From Oleiharenicola sp. (GTDB lineage Bacteria > Verrucomicrobiota > Verrucomicrobiia > Opitutales > Opitutaceae): 64,000 nucleotides of DNA. Below are positions 50,084-59,467 of this stretch, in pieces (the stretch's first letter is position 1; each line of letters opens with the position of its first letter). Under the pieces are notes generated by a model that did no database searches, was not told the origin of the DNA, and worked only from the letters and a program-made list of their open reading frames with translations. The DNA is taken from positions 24,647 through 88,646 of the forward strand of contig JANYDW010000002.1 of the NCBI GenBank assembly GCA_025363455.1. Direction: 5' to 3'. Both the position numbers and the translations under genes were made by a program.

Positions 50084-51769
50084 TCAGCGCGTGTACTTCT
50101 TCCGGCTCTTGTAGTCCTGCACGAAGATGCTGATCACCAACCAAAACCCGCCAGCGGTGGCGGCCAGGAAGCAGAGGATGGCCAGCCCGGGATAGCCAAA
50201 AAGCTCGAAGGGCGTCGCGACCTTCATCAGCAGGGATGCGCCGACGATCAGCCCGGCCAGCACGACACCCATCGTGATGCGATTCGCGATCTTCTGCATC
50301 CCGTCCAGCATCATCTTGGCATCGGTGGCCTTCACCCGCACCTCCAGCTCGGAATTGGTGACCGTGTCCATGATCCGGTTAAGCCGGGAGGGCAGGCCCG
50401 TCGCGAAATCCTTCATCTCCAGCAGCGTGCTGTAAACGCTGCCTTGGGTGAGATCCTTGCGCATGCGCTGCGTCATCAGGGTCGCAACATTGCGGCGGAC
50501 GGAAGCGTTGGTATCAAAAGTCGGATCGAGGATCCGGCCAACCTCGTCCAATTGCAGCATGGTTTTGCCGAGGAGCACGAGCTCGCTCGGGACAATGAGG
50601 CGGTTGGCCTGGGCAATGCTGCTCACCTCGAGGAGGGAACGACCGACATTGAGTTCCTCCAGTCCCTGGTCGCGCCGCAGCGCCACCAGCTGCGTGATCC
50701 GGCGGCGGAATTCGGGTGCGTTGAATCCCTCCAGTTTCTGGCTCATGCGGATGGCGATTTCCGCGGCGGCCTCGCCGTTGCCCTCACTGATGGCGAGCAG
50801 GATCTTCAGCAGGCCCTCCTGCATCGCGGGCGCCGTGTGCCCGACCATGCCAAGGTCGAGCAGGGCGATGCGCCCGTCGTTCGTGATAAAGACGTTCCCC
50901 GGATGCGGGTCGGCGTGGAACAGCCCGTCCACGAGCACTTGCTGCAGGTAGGCCTTGAACAATTCCTCCGCCAGCGGCGCGCCATTCAGCTCGAGCTGAC
51001 CGAACGAGCCGAGGTCCGTCACCTTCCGGCCGGTCACTTCCTCCATGGTCAGGACCGACCGGGTGTAGTAGCCCGGGATGGGCTGCGGCACCTGGAGGAG
51101 CTTGAATTCCGCCAGGTTTTTGCCGAGGGCGATGAGGTTGTGCGCCTCGCGCTCGTAATTGAGTTCCTGTTGGATCGTCAGGCGGAATTCCTCCAGGACA
51201 GCGCCGAAGCGCTGGCGTTTGCCCAATTCGGTGTGGTTGTCCATGAATCCCGCGATTTCCGCGAGTACCTCAAAGTCCTCGGCAATCTGCGCGCGGATGT
51301 CGGGTCGCTGTACCTTCACTACCACCGCGCGGCCGTCCCGTAGCGTCGCCCGGTGCACCTGCCCGAGGGAGGCGGCGGCCACCGGCTCGGTGCCAAACAG
51401 GGAAAACGCCTTGGAAATCCGGACCCCCAGCTCGCTCTCGACGATCTTTTCCACTTCCTCGTAGGAGAACGGCTTCACTTTGTCCTGCAGTCGCTCGAGT
51501 GCCGCCCGGTAATTGTCGGGCAACAGATCGGGGCGGCCGGCGAGGACCTGCCCCAGCTTGACGTAAGTCGGGCCCATGGCTTCCAGGTCATCCGCCAACT
51601 GCGCGGGCGAGGCCGCGCCGGTGGCGGGCGGTGGACTGTCGGCTGACGTCTCACCGGTGCCAAAACCCTCCTCGGCGCCCATTTGCTGCGCGAGGTCGGC
51701 CTGGCCGTACTTCCATAGGAGCGAGACGATTTGCCGGTAACGACTGAGGTGGGAGGTGGAGAATTTCAT
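50084..51769 (-). CDS. ABC1/UbiB-family atypical protein kinase
   Basis: The 561-residue protein has the UbiB/AarF kinase-like fold. Visible motifs are the KxGQ motif in TYVKLGQVLAGRPDLLP, PVAAASLGQVHRA in place of the P-loop, VVVKVQRPDI, ELNYEREAHN, the catalytic loop LFHADPHPGNVFI and LLDLGMVG. Two transmembrane helices end the protein (AGLIVGASLLMKVA and CFLAATAGGFWLVISIF). Family members support ubiquinone or isoprenoid-lipid metabolism at the inner membrane, apparently through ATPase activity. The ATG at 51769 is preferred to a frame from 51829. Confidence 0.93.
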   Translation of the reverse strand: MKFSTSHLSRYRQIVSLLWKYGQADLAQQMGAEEGFGTGETSADSPPPATGAASPAQLADDLEAMGPTYVKLGQVLAGRPDLLPDNYRAALERLQDKVKPFSYEEVEKIVESELGVRISKAFSLFGTEPVAAASLGQVHRATLRDGRAVVVKVQRPDIRAQIAEDFEVLAEIAGFMDNHTELGKRQRFGAVLEEFRLTIQQELNYEREAHNLIALGKNLAEFKLLQVPQPIPGYYTRSVLTMEEVTGRKVTDLGSFGQLELNGAPLAEELFKAYLQQVLVDGLFHADPHPGNVFITNDGRIALLDLGMVGHTAPAMQEGLLKILLAISEGNGEAAAEIAIRMSQKLEGFNAPEFRRRITQLVALRRDQGLEELNVGRSLLEVSSIAQANRLIVPSELVLLGKTMLQLDEVGRILDPTFDTNASVRRNVATLMTQRMRKDLTQGSVYSTLLEMKDFATGLPSRLNRIMDTVTNSELEVRVKATDAKMMLDGMQKIANRITMGVVLAGLIVGASLLMKVATPFELFGYPGLAILCFLAATAGGFWLVISIFVQDYKSRKKYTR

Positions 51770-51952
51770 GCGGGATGGCCGGGCATGCCGAGACAACACG
51801 GAGCAGACACCGGCCCGGGGTAATGACACCGCCCAAGGGTGATGGTCTCACCCGTTCCGCGATTTTTTTGGGCCGTGCCGCTAATCACGGGAACCACTCA
51901 TCCGGATCACTGCTCAAAGGCTGGGGCCCGCCTTGAACCGGCGCCCCGCCCC

Positions 51953-52273
51953 ATGTTCAATGCCGCCAAGGACGCCCTCACCAGCCGGTCGGCCCAAATC
52001 TGGGCCAACAACCTGATCGCCCGCTATGGCAAGGTGCATGCGCTCAAGATCGACTCGCGCCTCAAAACCTTGGAAGTCACCTGCCTGCTGGATGGCGAGT
52101 CCTCGCCTATCACCGTCCGGGTTGAAAACTACGTGGTGGAAACTGAGGGGACTAAAAAATTCATCCATGCGACCGGTTTCAGTTGCACGCGTCCGTGGTT
52201 GCAAAACGTCCTGACCGACCATGGCTCCCGGCAACGAATCGAGCTTCCGCCTTGGGCGGCCGCAGCCTTGTGA
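51953..52273 (+). CDS. Hypothetical cytoplasmic protein
   Basis: The 106-residue product starts MFNAAKDALTSRSAQIWANNLI and has a strand-rich core (YGKVHALKIDSRLKTLEVTCLL, ITVRVENYVVETEGTKKFI, TGFSCTRPWLQNVL). It has no signal peptide and no recognised family. The compact alternating pattern looks like a small alpha/beta fold. The ATG at 51953 is preferred over one at 51839. Confidence 0.6.
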   Translation: MFNAAKDALTSRSAQIWANNLIARYGKVHALKIDSRLKTLEVTCLLDGESSPITVRVENYVVETEGTKKFIHATGFSCTRPWLQNVLTDHGSRQRIELPPWAAAAL

Positions 52274-52339
52274 ACGCCGGGCGGGGCTGAGGGTGGCCGT
52301 CCGGCTTGCGCCGCGAAGGCTTCGCCTTAAGCTCGCGCC

Positions 52340-53224
52340 ATGACTTTTTCCGTCCGGCTCGGCTGCCTCCTCCTCGCCCTGATTCTTCCCGGCACGGCCC
52401 GTGCCGACGAGTACACCGACTCCGTCATTGAGTGGCGTGCGGGCCGTCTCCAGCGCCTTACCAAGCCCGACGGCTGGTTGACCCTCATCGGCCGCCATCC
52501 TTTGGAACCCGGCACCTGGACGGTCGGCTCGGGCGCCGTCAATGCCATCCGCCTTGCCGCCGGCCCGGCCAGTCTCGGTACCATTACCTATGCGGCGGAT
52601 GGCAGGGTCTCCTTCGCGCTCACCGAGGGCGTGGCCGCGGCCATCGATGGCACCACGAACCGCAGCGCCGAGCTCGACTACAAAAGCGAGCAACCGACTT
52701 ACGTCCGTACCGGTACCGTGAGCTTCTACGTGATGGACCGCAGTGGGAAACTTTTCCTCCGCGTGCGCGATAGCGAGTCGGCCCGCCGCAAGAATTTCGG
52801 CGGCCTCGGATCCTGGCCCATCGATCCGGCCTGGCGCATCGAAGCGAATTGGGTGCCCTTCGACCCGCCCCATGAGATCAAGATCACCAACATCATGGGC
52901 CTCATTGAGCCTGCCATCATTCCCGGCAAAGCCGTGTTCAGCCATGAGGGAAAAACCTTCGAGCTCCTCGCCATCGACGAGGGACCGGAAGAGGACCTCT
53001 TCTTCGTGCTAAGCGACACGACGGCCGGCACCGAGACTTACGAGGCCTGCCGCTTTTTCTACGCCAAGCGTCCGGTCAACGGGAAGGTCATCCTCGATTT
53101 CAACAAGGTCTACAACCCGCCCTGCGCCTTCACCCCCTTCGCCACCTGCCCGCTCCCGCCGAAGGAGAACATCCTGCCTTTTCCGCTCCGCGTCGGGGAG
53201 AAGAAGTATCGCGATCCGCACTGA
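52340..53224 (+). CDS. Secreted DUF1684 protein
   Basis: The 294-residue protein has a signal peptide (residues 1-22, ending GTARAD) and a DUF1684 domain. It contains WRAGRLQRLTKPDGWLTLIG, LRVRDSESARRKNFGGLGSWPIDPAW, LLAIDEGPEEDLFFVLSDTTAGTETYEACRFFYA and LDFNKVYNPPCAFTPFATCPLPPKEN. That final cysteine-rich motif is diagnostic. The biochemical function of DUF1684 is unknown. It is followed by an A/T-rich palindromic repeat. Confidence 0.9.
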   Translation: MTFSVRLGCLLLALILPGTARADEYTDSVIEWRAGRLQRLTKPDGWLTLIGRHPLEPGTWTVGSGAVNAIRLAAGPASLGTITYAADGRVSFALTEGVAAAIDGTTNRSAELDYKSEQPTYVRTGTVSFYVMDRSGKLFLRVRDSESARRKNFGGLGSWPIDPAWRIEANWVPFDPPHEIKITNIMGLIEPAIIPGKAVFSHEGKTFELLAIDEGPEEDLFFVLSDTTAGTETYEACRFFYAKRPVNGKVILDFNKVYNPPCAFTPFATCPLPPKENILPFPLRVGEKKYRDPH

Positions 53225-53314
53225 GACAGGAAAGTTAGATTTAAGAAGGCAGAATTAAGAATCGGGCCGGAAGAATTCGTCCTTCTTCCTTCTTAATTCT
53301 TACTTTTCTGTCTC
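53225..53314. repeat. AATTAAGAAGG-type palindromic repeat, copy 1
   Basis: GACAGGAAAGTTAGATTTAA (53225) mirrors the arm ending TACTTTTCTGTCTC (53314), with arms of about 37 bases and several mismatches. It is much more A/T-rich than the surroundings. Other copies lie at 54658-54742 and 56503-56598. Confidence 0.75.
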
Positions 53315-53352
53315 CTTGCCCCTCTCGCTCACCTTCGCCTGAATTCCGCCCC

Positions 53353-54681
53353 ATGTCCTCCCCCCGCCAGCCGGCCGTCGGGTTCATCTTCGTCACGATG
53401 GTGCTGTCGGTCCTGGGCTTTGGCCTGCTAATTCCGGTGCTGCCCGCATTGGTCAAGGAGTTCAACGGCGGCGACACCGCTTCGGGCTCGCACATGTATG
53501 GGGTACTCGTCGGCGTCTTCGCGTTGCTGCAGTTCATCGGCTCGCCCATCCTCGGCTCGCTCTCCGACCGTTTCGGGCGACGGAAGGTCATTCTACTCTC
53601 TCTGGCCGGATCGAGCATCGACTATGTGATCATGGCGCTGGCGCCCAACCTCGCGTGGCTCTTCGTCGCCCGCTGCATCTCGGGGTTCACCGCCGGCGTC
53701 CTCGCCACGGCCAACGCCTACGTCGCCGACGTCACTCCGCCGGAAAAGCGCGCCCAGAGCTTCGGCCTGCTCGGGGCCGCCTTCGGCCTGGGCTTCATCA
53801 TCGGTCCGCTCCTCGGCGGCTTTCTCGGCAGCTACAGTCTGCGCCTGCCCTTCTGGTTCGCCGCAGGCTGCGCCGCCCTCAACTGGCTCTATGGCTTCTT
53901 CGTGTTGCCGGAATCACTCAAGCCGGAGAACCGCCGCCCGTTCTCCTGGGCGCGCGCCAATCCCATCGGTGCGCTCCAAGCCCTCAAACGCCTGCCCGCC
54001 GTCCGCGGCCTCGCTGAGTCCTACTTCCTCGTGATGCTAGCGCAGTCCATGCTCTTCTCCATCTGGGTGCTCTACACCGGCCACCGCTACGGTTGGGACA
54101 CCCGGCAGGTCGGGCTCTCGCTCTGCGCCGTCGGTGTGCTCTCCGCCGTGGTGCAGGCGACCTTGGTGAAGAAGGCTGTCACCGCGCTCGGGGACAGCCG
54201 GGCCATGCTCCTCGGCTTCTCCCTGTCGATCACGGCCCAGCTGGGCTACGGCCTCGCGCCGGTGGGCTGGATGATCTATGTCATCATGGGCATCGGTTCC
54301 CTCGCCGGCATCACGGGCCCCGCCCTGCAGTCCTACATCACGAAACACGTCGCGCCCAACGAGCAAGGCGCCGTGCAGGGCGTATTCTCCGGCCTCATGA
54401 GCCTCGCCGGCATCCCGGGTCCGTTGATCGCCACCTGGGCCTTCGGCTGGGCGATTTCAAACAATCCGGCCATCCGGCTGCCGTGGTTTTTCTCCATGTT
54501 TGACCATGCCGTCACCTGGCTCGCGACGCATCTCTTGCCCCGGCATCCCGGCCTGCCCTTCTTTCTCTCTGCCTCGCTCGTGTTTTTCGCACTGATGCTG
54601 GCCGTGCGCTCCTTCCAGCGCCACGATCCGGGTCACGCGGTCGCGGGACCCGGAAAGGAAGAGGTAAGAAGGATGAATTAA
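53353..54681 (+). CDS. MFS transporter, TCR/Tet-type
   Basis: The 442-residue protein has twelve helices and the tetracycline-resistance type motif A ([18 protein letters not shown], near residue 75). [29 protein letters not shown] and [15 protein letters not shown] follow, with [33 protein letters not shown] in the second half. Such proteins export drugs or metabolites with proton exchange. The TAA stop lies in the left arm of a palindromic repeat, so the last few residues (EEVRRMN) are repeat-encoded. Confidence 0.9.
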   Translation: MSSPRQPAVGFIFVTMVLSVLGFGLLIPVLPALVKEFNGGDTASGSHMYGVLVGVFALLQFIGSPILGSLSDRFGRRKVILLSLAGSSIDYVIMALAPNLAWLFVARCISGFTAGVLATANAYVADVTPPEKRAQSFGLLGAAFGLGFIIGPLLGGFLGSYSLRLPFWFAAGCAALNWLYGFFVLPESLKPENRRPFSWARANPIGALQALKRLPAVRGLAESYFLVMLAQSMLFSIWVLYTGHRYGWDTRQVGLSLCAVGVLSAVVQATLVKKAVTALGDSRAMLLGFSLSITAQLGYGLAPVGWMIYVIMGIGSLAGITGPALQSYITKHVAPNEQGAVQGVFSGLMSLAGIPGPLIATWAFGWAISNNPAIRLPWFFSMFDHAVTWLATHLLPRHPGLPFFLSASLVFFALMLAVRSFQRHDPGHAVAGPGKEEVRRMN

Positions 54682-54742
54682 GAAAGGCAGAGCCGATCGG
54701 ATCGGTCCTCCTCTTCTTCCTTCCTAATTCTTCCTTCCTACT
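54658..54742. repeat. AATTAAGAAGG-type palindromic repeat, copy 2, between convergent genes
   Basis: GGAAGAGGTAAGAAGGATG on the left mirrors TAATTCTTCCTTCCTAC on the right. The left arm holds the TAA of the MFS gene (54679-54681) and the right arm the TAG of the convergent DsbA-like gene (54738-54740). Confidence 0.75.
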
Positions 54743-55397
54743 TTGCCGGCACCGCCCCCTGGTGCGTCTTATGCGCCGCATAGGCCGCCGTGTCGGCGAG
54801 CATCGCGTCGATCGTCGCCACCAGCGGCTCCAATCGCACCAAGCCTGAGAACACCGCTTTGTCCCCGATGGCGTCGGTCAGCACAAAGGACGGGCGCTGG
54901 TTGATCTGGTGGGCGAGAAAATCCGCCGTGCTCGTCGCCACGCGGTCCTTCACCCCGTTGGACTCCGCCGCCTGCCGCAGTTTTTTCAGATCGAGTTTTC
55001 CGGCCTTCGCCGCGACCTTCACCGCCGTGGCCAGGTCACCGACCTTCTGGCCCTCGCGCAACGCCGCGTGGGCGATCGCCAGCCGGATCTCGTCGCCGGT
55101 GAAACCGAAATCCTTGGCCGCCTCGGCGACCAGGTTGGGCGCCTCGTAGCGGCCCTTCCGCCCGGCCTCGAACCAACCGGATTTGAGCATATAGGGCGAA
55201 TGCATCACGGTGCCGCCGCTGCGCCGGTAGAACCAATCGCACTGGGACTGCGACACGGGGAAATCCCCCGGCGACATCAGCGCGATCTTCCACTCAAACT
55301 CGGCCCGCCCGGCATAGCGCGCCTTCAGCTCCGTCCAGACCGGCTCGACCCAATGACACCAGGACGACAGCACTTCGAGGTAGTAGGTGACTTTCAT
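54738..55397 (-). CDS. DsbA-family protein (FrnE-like), cytoplasmic
   Basis: The 219-residue protein has a thioredoxin fold with helical insert. The strand VTYYLEVLSSWCHWVEPVW places a single active-site Cys in SWCHW near residue 14. ALMSPGDFPVS, FTGDEIRLAIAHAALREG and the cis-Pro segment NQRPSFVLTD follow. It matches FrnE/HCCA isomerase-type DsbA proteins, which often have one functional cysteine. No signal peptide is visible. Its stop codon lies in the palindromic repeat shared with the convergent MFS gene. Confidence 0.82.
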   Translation of the reverse strand: MKVTYYLEVLSSWCHWVEPVWTELKARYAGRAEFEWKIALMSPGDFPVSQSQCDWFYRRSGGTVMHSPYMLKSGWFEAGRKGRYEAPNLVAEAAKDFGFTGDEIRLAIAHAALREGQKVGDLATAVKVAAKAGKLDLKKLRQAAESNGVKDRVATSTADFLAHQINQRPSFVLTDAIGDKAVFSGLVRLEPLVATIDAMLADTAAYAAHKTHQGAVPAK

Positions 55398-55559
55398 GGG
55401 CCGAGGTTCGTGCGCTGCTGCGCCGGCGTCAACCGCCCACCCGCGCGCACCGCGTCACAACCGCCCGCTATTCGTGACGACACAGCCGGGCGCATGCCGG
55501 GGAACCAAGCAGGCGATTAAACTACAAACAAGCCGCGGCACTTTCAGGAGTGCCGTGAT

Positions 55560-55646
55560 TTGTCATTGCGCGGAGCCCGTAAGGGCGACGAAGCAATCCA
55601 GCCAGATGGATCGCCATACCGCGCCAAGCGCGGCTCGCGATGACAA
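55560..55646. repeat. Palindromic repeat of the TTGTCATTGCG/GCAATCCA type
   Basis: TTGTCATTGCGCGGAGCC (55560) pairs with the arm ending GGCTCGCGATGACAA (55646), with GACGAAGCAATCCA/TGGATCGCC near the centre. Elements beginning GTCATTGCGAGGAGC are spread through many bacteria. A degenerate relative forms the inverted repeat at 8269-8434. A small hairpin GGCACT/AGTGCC sits just upstream (55537-55554). Confidence 0.75.
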
Positions 55647-55702
55647 GGCATTTTGAAGACACCGCTCCTGCTCCGCACTCCCGGCTCCCCGCTTTCTCCG
55701 AC

Positions 55703-56434
55703 TCACTTCTTCTGGAACATCTTCTTGATGGCATCGCCGGCGTCCTTGGCCGCGGCTTTCAGCTGGTCCACGCTCACGTCCCCCGATTTCACCGCGTTAG
55801 CCGTGCCTTCCACCACGCTGCCCAGCACCTTGCGCATCAGTACGCCGCTGAGCTGGTCGGCCGTGATGCCGCCCTCGGCCACGCCCACATCGTCCAGGCT
55901 GATTGGAGGCAGGGAAATATTCAGGACATTGGCCCCGAGTTCCACCCGGGCCTTGCCGTTGGTGAAGCGGAATTTCTTCACGATGAATTTGCGTGGCTTG
56001 CTGTCCTTCGCCACCGGCTCCTGCCCGCGGCCGCCGCCCGTGTAGCTCTCGATGTTCTTCAGCAGGTCCTTGATATTGCTCGAAAAAACCGTCGTCTCGT
56101 AATTGAACTCGGGCTGGTCGATCAGGATCTCGTTGACGACGATGGGATCGCCCAGCACCGACCGCGGTTTCATGTCCAGGTGCACCTGCCCCAGAAAGAA
56201 CGCCCGGCCGGCGCTCCAGCCGGCGGGATTGCCGACCGACAGGCCCGTCAGCGTGCCCGAGCCGGAGAGCGGCGACAGGTGGGCCGAGGCCAGCTCCACC
56301 TTGGTCTGCGTCAATCTCGGGCCGTAGGTGTTGATGCTGTTGACCACGATGGCATCGAGGTTGTGGGCCAGCACGAGGTAGGCCCCGACGACGAGCGCCA
56401 GCATTACCCCGCCGATCACGAGTAAGATTTTCAT
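55703..56434 (-). CDS. AsmA-like inner-membrane-anchored protein
   Basis: The 243-residue protein has one N-terminal helix (MKILLVIGGVMLALVVGAYLVL) and a periplasmic beta-rich domain (AIVVNSINTYGPRLTQTKVEL, SPLSGSGTLTGLSVGNPAGW, VNEILIDQPEFNYE) with helical C-terminus. This matches short AsmA/DUF748-type proteins, a group proposed to help lipid or membrane-protein transport between membranes. The specific role is unknown. The ATG at 56434 is preferred to one at 56470. Confidence 0.75.
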   Translation of the reverse strand: MKILLVIGGVMLALVVGAYLVLAHNLDAIVVNSINTYGPRLTQTKVELASAHLSPLSGSGTLTGLSVGNPAGWSAGRAFFLGQVHLDMKPRSVLGDPIVVNEILIDQPEFNYETTVFSSNIKDLLKNIESYTGGGRGQEPVAKDSKPRKFIVKKFRFTNGKARVELGANVLNISLPPISLDDVGVAEGGITADQLSGVLMRKVLGSVVEGTANAVKSGDVSVDQLKAAAKDAGDAIKKMFQKK

Positions 56435-56502
56435 GCAGGATAAGTAGTCCCGCAGCCTGATTGGTTCCAACCGACCTGCAAGTCCCTGCCACCGAAAGGC
56501 TG

Positions 56503-56598
56503 AAAAGGCAGAAGGAAGAATTAGGATGTAAGAAGGAAGGGAACTGATCGGGCGGAATCCACCTTTCTTAATTCTGCCCTCTTACTTCTTCCTTTCCG
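56503..56598. repeat. AATTAAGAAGG-type palindromic repeat, copy 3
   Basis: AAAAGGCAGAAGGAAGAATT on the left and the complement-like CTTAATTCTGCCCTCTTAC on the right pair with several mismatches. It lies between the AsmA-like and CheY-like genes on the - strand and ends three bases past the CheY-like stop codon. Confidence 0.7.
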
Positions 56599-56600
56599 GA

Positions 56601-56981
56601 TCACCCGGCCGGAGCGCCGTCCAGCACGTCCGTGACCAATTGGGCGAGTTTCCGGATGGTGAAGGGTTTGGCGATGATCCGCTGCGCACCGAATTTCTCG
56701 GCGATCTGCAGGTAGTCGCCCCCCTTGCCCATGCCGCCGCCGGACATGGCGATGATCTTCACCCCCGGGGACCGGCGCCGCATTTCAATGATGGTCTCGA
56801 TGCCTTCCATTCCCGGCATGATCAGGTCGGTGATCAGCAGGTCGGCCGGGGTGACCTTGTGCGCGGCCAGGCCCTTTTTCCCGTCATGGGCCACGGTTAC
56901 CCGGTGGCCTTGGGCTTCCAGGCCCTGTTGCAGCAGCAGGCAGATGGCTTTGTCATCGTCGATTACCAGGATATTGCTCAT
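56601..56981 (-). CDS. Single-domain response regulator (CheY-like)
   Basis: The 126-residue protein is a lone receiver domain: acidic pocket DDD at residues 8-10, phospho-acceptor Asp52 in LLITDLIMPGMEG, Ser80 in IIAMSGGG and Lys105-Pro106 in IIAKPFTI. A glycine-rich loop (SGGGMGKGGDY) is the usual feature of this subgroup. With no output domain it probably acts on a partner such as a kinase or motility component. No histidine kinase is adjacent. Confidence 0.92.
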   Translation of the reverse strand: MSNILVIDDDKAICLLLQQGLEAQGHRVTVAHDGKKGLAAHKVTPADLLITDLIMPGMEGIETIIEMRRRSPGVKIIAMSGGGMGKGGDYLQIAEKFGAQRIIAKPFTIRKLAQLVTDVLDGAPAG

Positions 56982-57381
56982 GCAGGGGTTGGGAGGAAGG
57001 TTTTGCCGGCCGGCGTGGTTGCGGCTTCGGTGATCCCGGAGGGCGAATCGGCGAAAGGAGCGAAGCGCATCGGAGTCTTCTAAGGATTTTTCCTTGGGGC
57101 GCCAGCAAAGACGTAACTTTTGGTTGATGCGTTTGCGTCGATTGAAACCGGTGCCCTGACCAATTTCCGCTTCCAATCCTGCCTGCGACTTCCCGCTTTG
57201 CCCGCACGCTCTGACTCTGCCCCGTGTCACTTGGCACTTGTCACTTCGCCGGCTTCGTCCTCTGTATTCCCAGCCACTGCGCAGGCAGGGCGACTGGCCC
57301 TGGGTTTGCAGCAGCAAACATCGGGGCTTCTCTCATCCCTCAACTCTCAGCTCTCAACCCTGCGCCCCAGGCGCCGTCCCC
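56982..57381. other. 400-bp region upstream of parE with two heptamer arrays
   Basis: No gene is supported here. Two tandem arrays of heptamers occur: CACTTGG/CACTTGT/CACTTCG (57226-57246) and CTCATCC-CTCAACT-CTCAGCT-CTCAACC (57332-57359). The second ends 22 bases before the parE ATG. They resemble the heptanucleotide STRR sequences known from filamentous cyanobacteria. Confidence 0.7.
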
Positions 57382-59223
57382 ATGGCCCAAGCTTACACCG
57401 AAGCGAGCATTAAGACCCTCAGTTCCCTGGAGCACATTCGCCTGCGCCCGGGCATGTACATCGGCCGGCTGGGCAACGGCGCCCACGCGGAGGACGGCAT
57501 CTACGTCCTCCTCAAGGAGACGATCGATAATTCCATCGACGAATTCATGATGGGCGGTGGCCGCAAGATCGAGGTCGAGCTCACCGACCGCTCCGTCAAG
57601 GTCCGCGACTACGGCCGGGGCATCCCGCTGGGCAAGCTCGTCGACTGCGTCTCCATCATCAACACCGGAGCGAAGTACGACTCCGAGACCTTTCAGAAGG
57701 CCGTCGGCCTCAATGGCGTCGGCCAGAAGGCCGTCAACGCCCTCTCCCTCAACTATCGCGCCCAGGCTGTCCGCGAAGGCGAGACCAAGGTCGTCGACTT
57801 TGAGAAGGGCAAGCTGAAGAAGGAATCGCGCGTCTCCAAGACCGACGAGCGCAACGGCACGCTCATCGAGTTCACCCCTGACGAGAAGCTCTTCGGCTCT
57901 GACTTCCGCTTCCGCACCGAATTCATCGAGGACATGCTGTGGAACTACGCCTTTCTCAACCGCGGCCTCACTCTCACCCTCAACGGCAAACCGTTCAAAT
58001 CCGAGAACGGCCTGAAGGACCTCCTCACCAAGGAGCTCTCCGGCGAGCCGCTCTATCCGATCATCCACCTCGAGGGTGAGGACATCGAGATCGCGTTCAC
58101 CCACGGCAAGCACTACGGCGAGGAATACTGGTCCTACGTCAACGGCCAGCACACCACGATGGGCGGCACCCACCTCGCGGCTTTCCGCGAAGCGCTCGTC
58201 GAGACGCTCCGCAACCATTTCAAGAAGGACTTCGATGCCGCCGACGTCCGCCAGTCCATCGACGCCGCCATCGTCGTCCGCGTCCAGGAGCCCGTCTTCG
58301 AGTCCCAGACCAAGACAAAACTCGGCTCGGCCGACGTCGGGCCCAAGGGCCCTTCGATCAAGGAATTCGTCGGCAAGTTCATGCAGCAGGCCCTCGACAC
58401 CTACCTGCACAAGAACCGCGAAACCGCCGACATCATCAAGGCCAAGATCGAGGAGAACGAGCACGAGCGCAAGGAGCTCGCCGGCATCCGCAACATCGCC
58501 CGCGAGCGCGCCAAGAAGGCCTCGCTCCACAACCGCAAACTCCGGGACTGCCGCCTTCACCTCGGTGACCGCAACGAGCGCGCGGAGGAATCCACCCTCT
58601 TCATCGTCGAGGGCGACTCCGCTGCCGGCTCCCTCACCGCCACGCGCGATGTCCAGACGCAGGCCGTCTTCGCCCTCAAGGGCAAGCCGCTCAACACCTA
58701 CGGTCTCACCAAAAAGGTCATCTACGAGAACGAGGAGTTTCACCTCCTCCAGGCCGCGCTCAACATTGAGGACGGCCTCGACGGCCTGCGCTACAACCGG
58801 ATCGTCGTCGCCACCGACGCCGACGTCGACGGCATGCACATCCGCCTGCTCCTGCTCTCCTTCTTCCTCCAGTTTTTCCCCGACGTTATCCGCAACAACC
58901 ATCTTTTCATTTTGCAGACGCCCCTCTTCCGCGTTCGCAACAAGAAGCTCACGCGTTATTGCTACTCCGAATCGGAGAAACAGGCGGCCGTCGTCGAGTG
59001 TGGCGCCGCCCACGAGATCACGCGCTTCAAGGGCCTCGGCGAGATCAGCGCCGGCGAGTTCAAGGACTTCATCGGCGAAAACATCCGCCTCGACCCGGTT
59101 AATCTCCATCACCTTTACAGCTCCGACGAGCTCCTGAGCTTCTTCATGGGCAAGAACACCCCCGAGCGCCAGGACTTCATCATCGACAACCTCCGCGTGG
59201 AGAAAGATCTGGTGGAGGCGTGA
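57382..59223 (+). CDS. parE: DNA topoisomerase IV subunit B / GyrB-like ATPase subunit
   Basis: The 613-residue protein is a type IIA topoisomerase ATPase subunit. It contains [11 protein letters not shown] and the GHKL elements [22 protein letters not shown] and [14 protein letters not shown]. The TOPRIM part has [14 protein letters not shown] (about residue 410), [11 protein letters not shown] (about 480) and [12 protein letters not shown]. It hydrolyses ATP to drive strand passage with the A subunit, whose gene starts at 63522. The protein is shorter than gyrase B and lacks its C-terminal extension, favouring ParE. The ATG at 57382 is preferred to an upstream in-frame start that would run through the heptamer arrays. 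Confidence 0.88.
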   Translation: MAQAYTEASIKTLSSLEHIRLRPGMYIGRLGNGAHAEDGIYVLLKETIDNSIDEFMMGGGRKIEVELTDRSVKVRDYGRGIPLGKLVDCVSIINTGAKYDSETFQKAVGLNGVGQKAVNALSLNYRAQAVREGETKVVDFEKGKLKKESRVSKTDERNGTLIEFTPDEKLFGSDFRFRTEFIEDMLWNYAFLNRGLTLTLNGKPFKSENGLKDLLTKELSGEPLYPIIHLEGEDIEIAFTHGKHYGEEYWSYVNGQHTTMGGTHLAAFREALVETLRNHFKKDFDAADVRQSIDAAIVVRVQEPVFESQTKTKLGSADVGPKGPSIKEFVGKFMQQALDTYLHKNRETADIIKAKIEENEHERKELAGIRNIARERAKKASLHNRKLRDCRLHLGDRNERAEESTLFIVEGDSAAGSLTATRDVQTQAVFALKGKPLNTYGLTKKVIYENEEFHLLQAALNIEDGLDGLRYNRIVVATDADVDGMHIRLLLLSFFLQFFPDVIRNNHLFILQTPLFRVRNKKLTRYCYSESEKQAAVVECGAAHEITRFKGLGEISAGEFKDFIGENIRLDPVNLHHLYSSDELLSFFMGKNTPERQDFIIDNLRVEKDLVEA

Positions 59224-59230
59224 GCTTGAG

Positions 59231-59255
59231 GTAGGGACGGACCGCTGGGCCGTCC
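59231..59255. repeat. Half copy of the GTAGGGCGCGACCGCTGGG repeat
   Basis: GTAGGGACGGACCGCTGGGC and CGTCC, the left arm only. It lies 7 bp after the parE stop. A separate small hairpin GTAGGTCGGGC-TTCA-CGCCCGAC follows at 59312-59335. Confidence 0.7.
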
Positions 59256-59352
59256 GCCAGTGCAGCTGAGAGTTACGGCATGAAGGGTCGCCGCTTGCCG
59301 GCGAGCCATTGTAGGTCGGGCTTCACGCCCGACTTTCGTGGATAGATGCCAG

Positions 59353-59387
59353 TTCAAGTTTCAAGTCTCAGCCTTCAGGTTTCTGCA
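59353..59387. repeat. Heptamer array (TTCAAGT type)
   Basis: Five heptamers in phase, TTCAAGT TTCAAGT CTCAGCC, then TTCAGGT TTCTGCA, 80 bases before the S41 protease start. The third position and others vary, the TTCA core is mostly kept. Confidence 0.75.
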
Positions 59388-59467
59388 TTCTGTCCGCGTT
59401 TGTCCTACAGGGCTGCGCCTTGACGGCAATCGGGATTCAGCCCTAAAGTTGGGTCAGGCAATCCCCG

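Noticed and set aside
57340..59112. Open frame of 590 codons opposite parE
   Set aside because: Leu/Val/Glu/Asp-rich shadow of the GHKL/TOPRIM gene.
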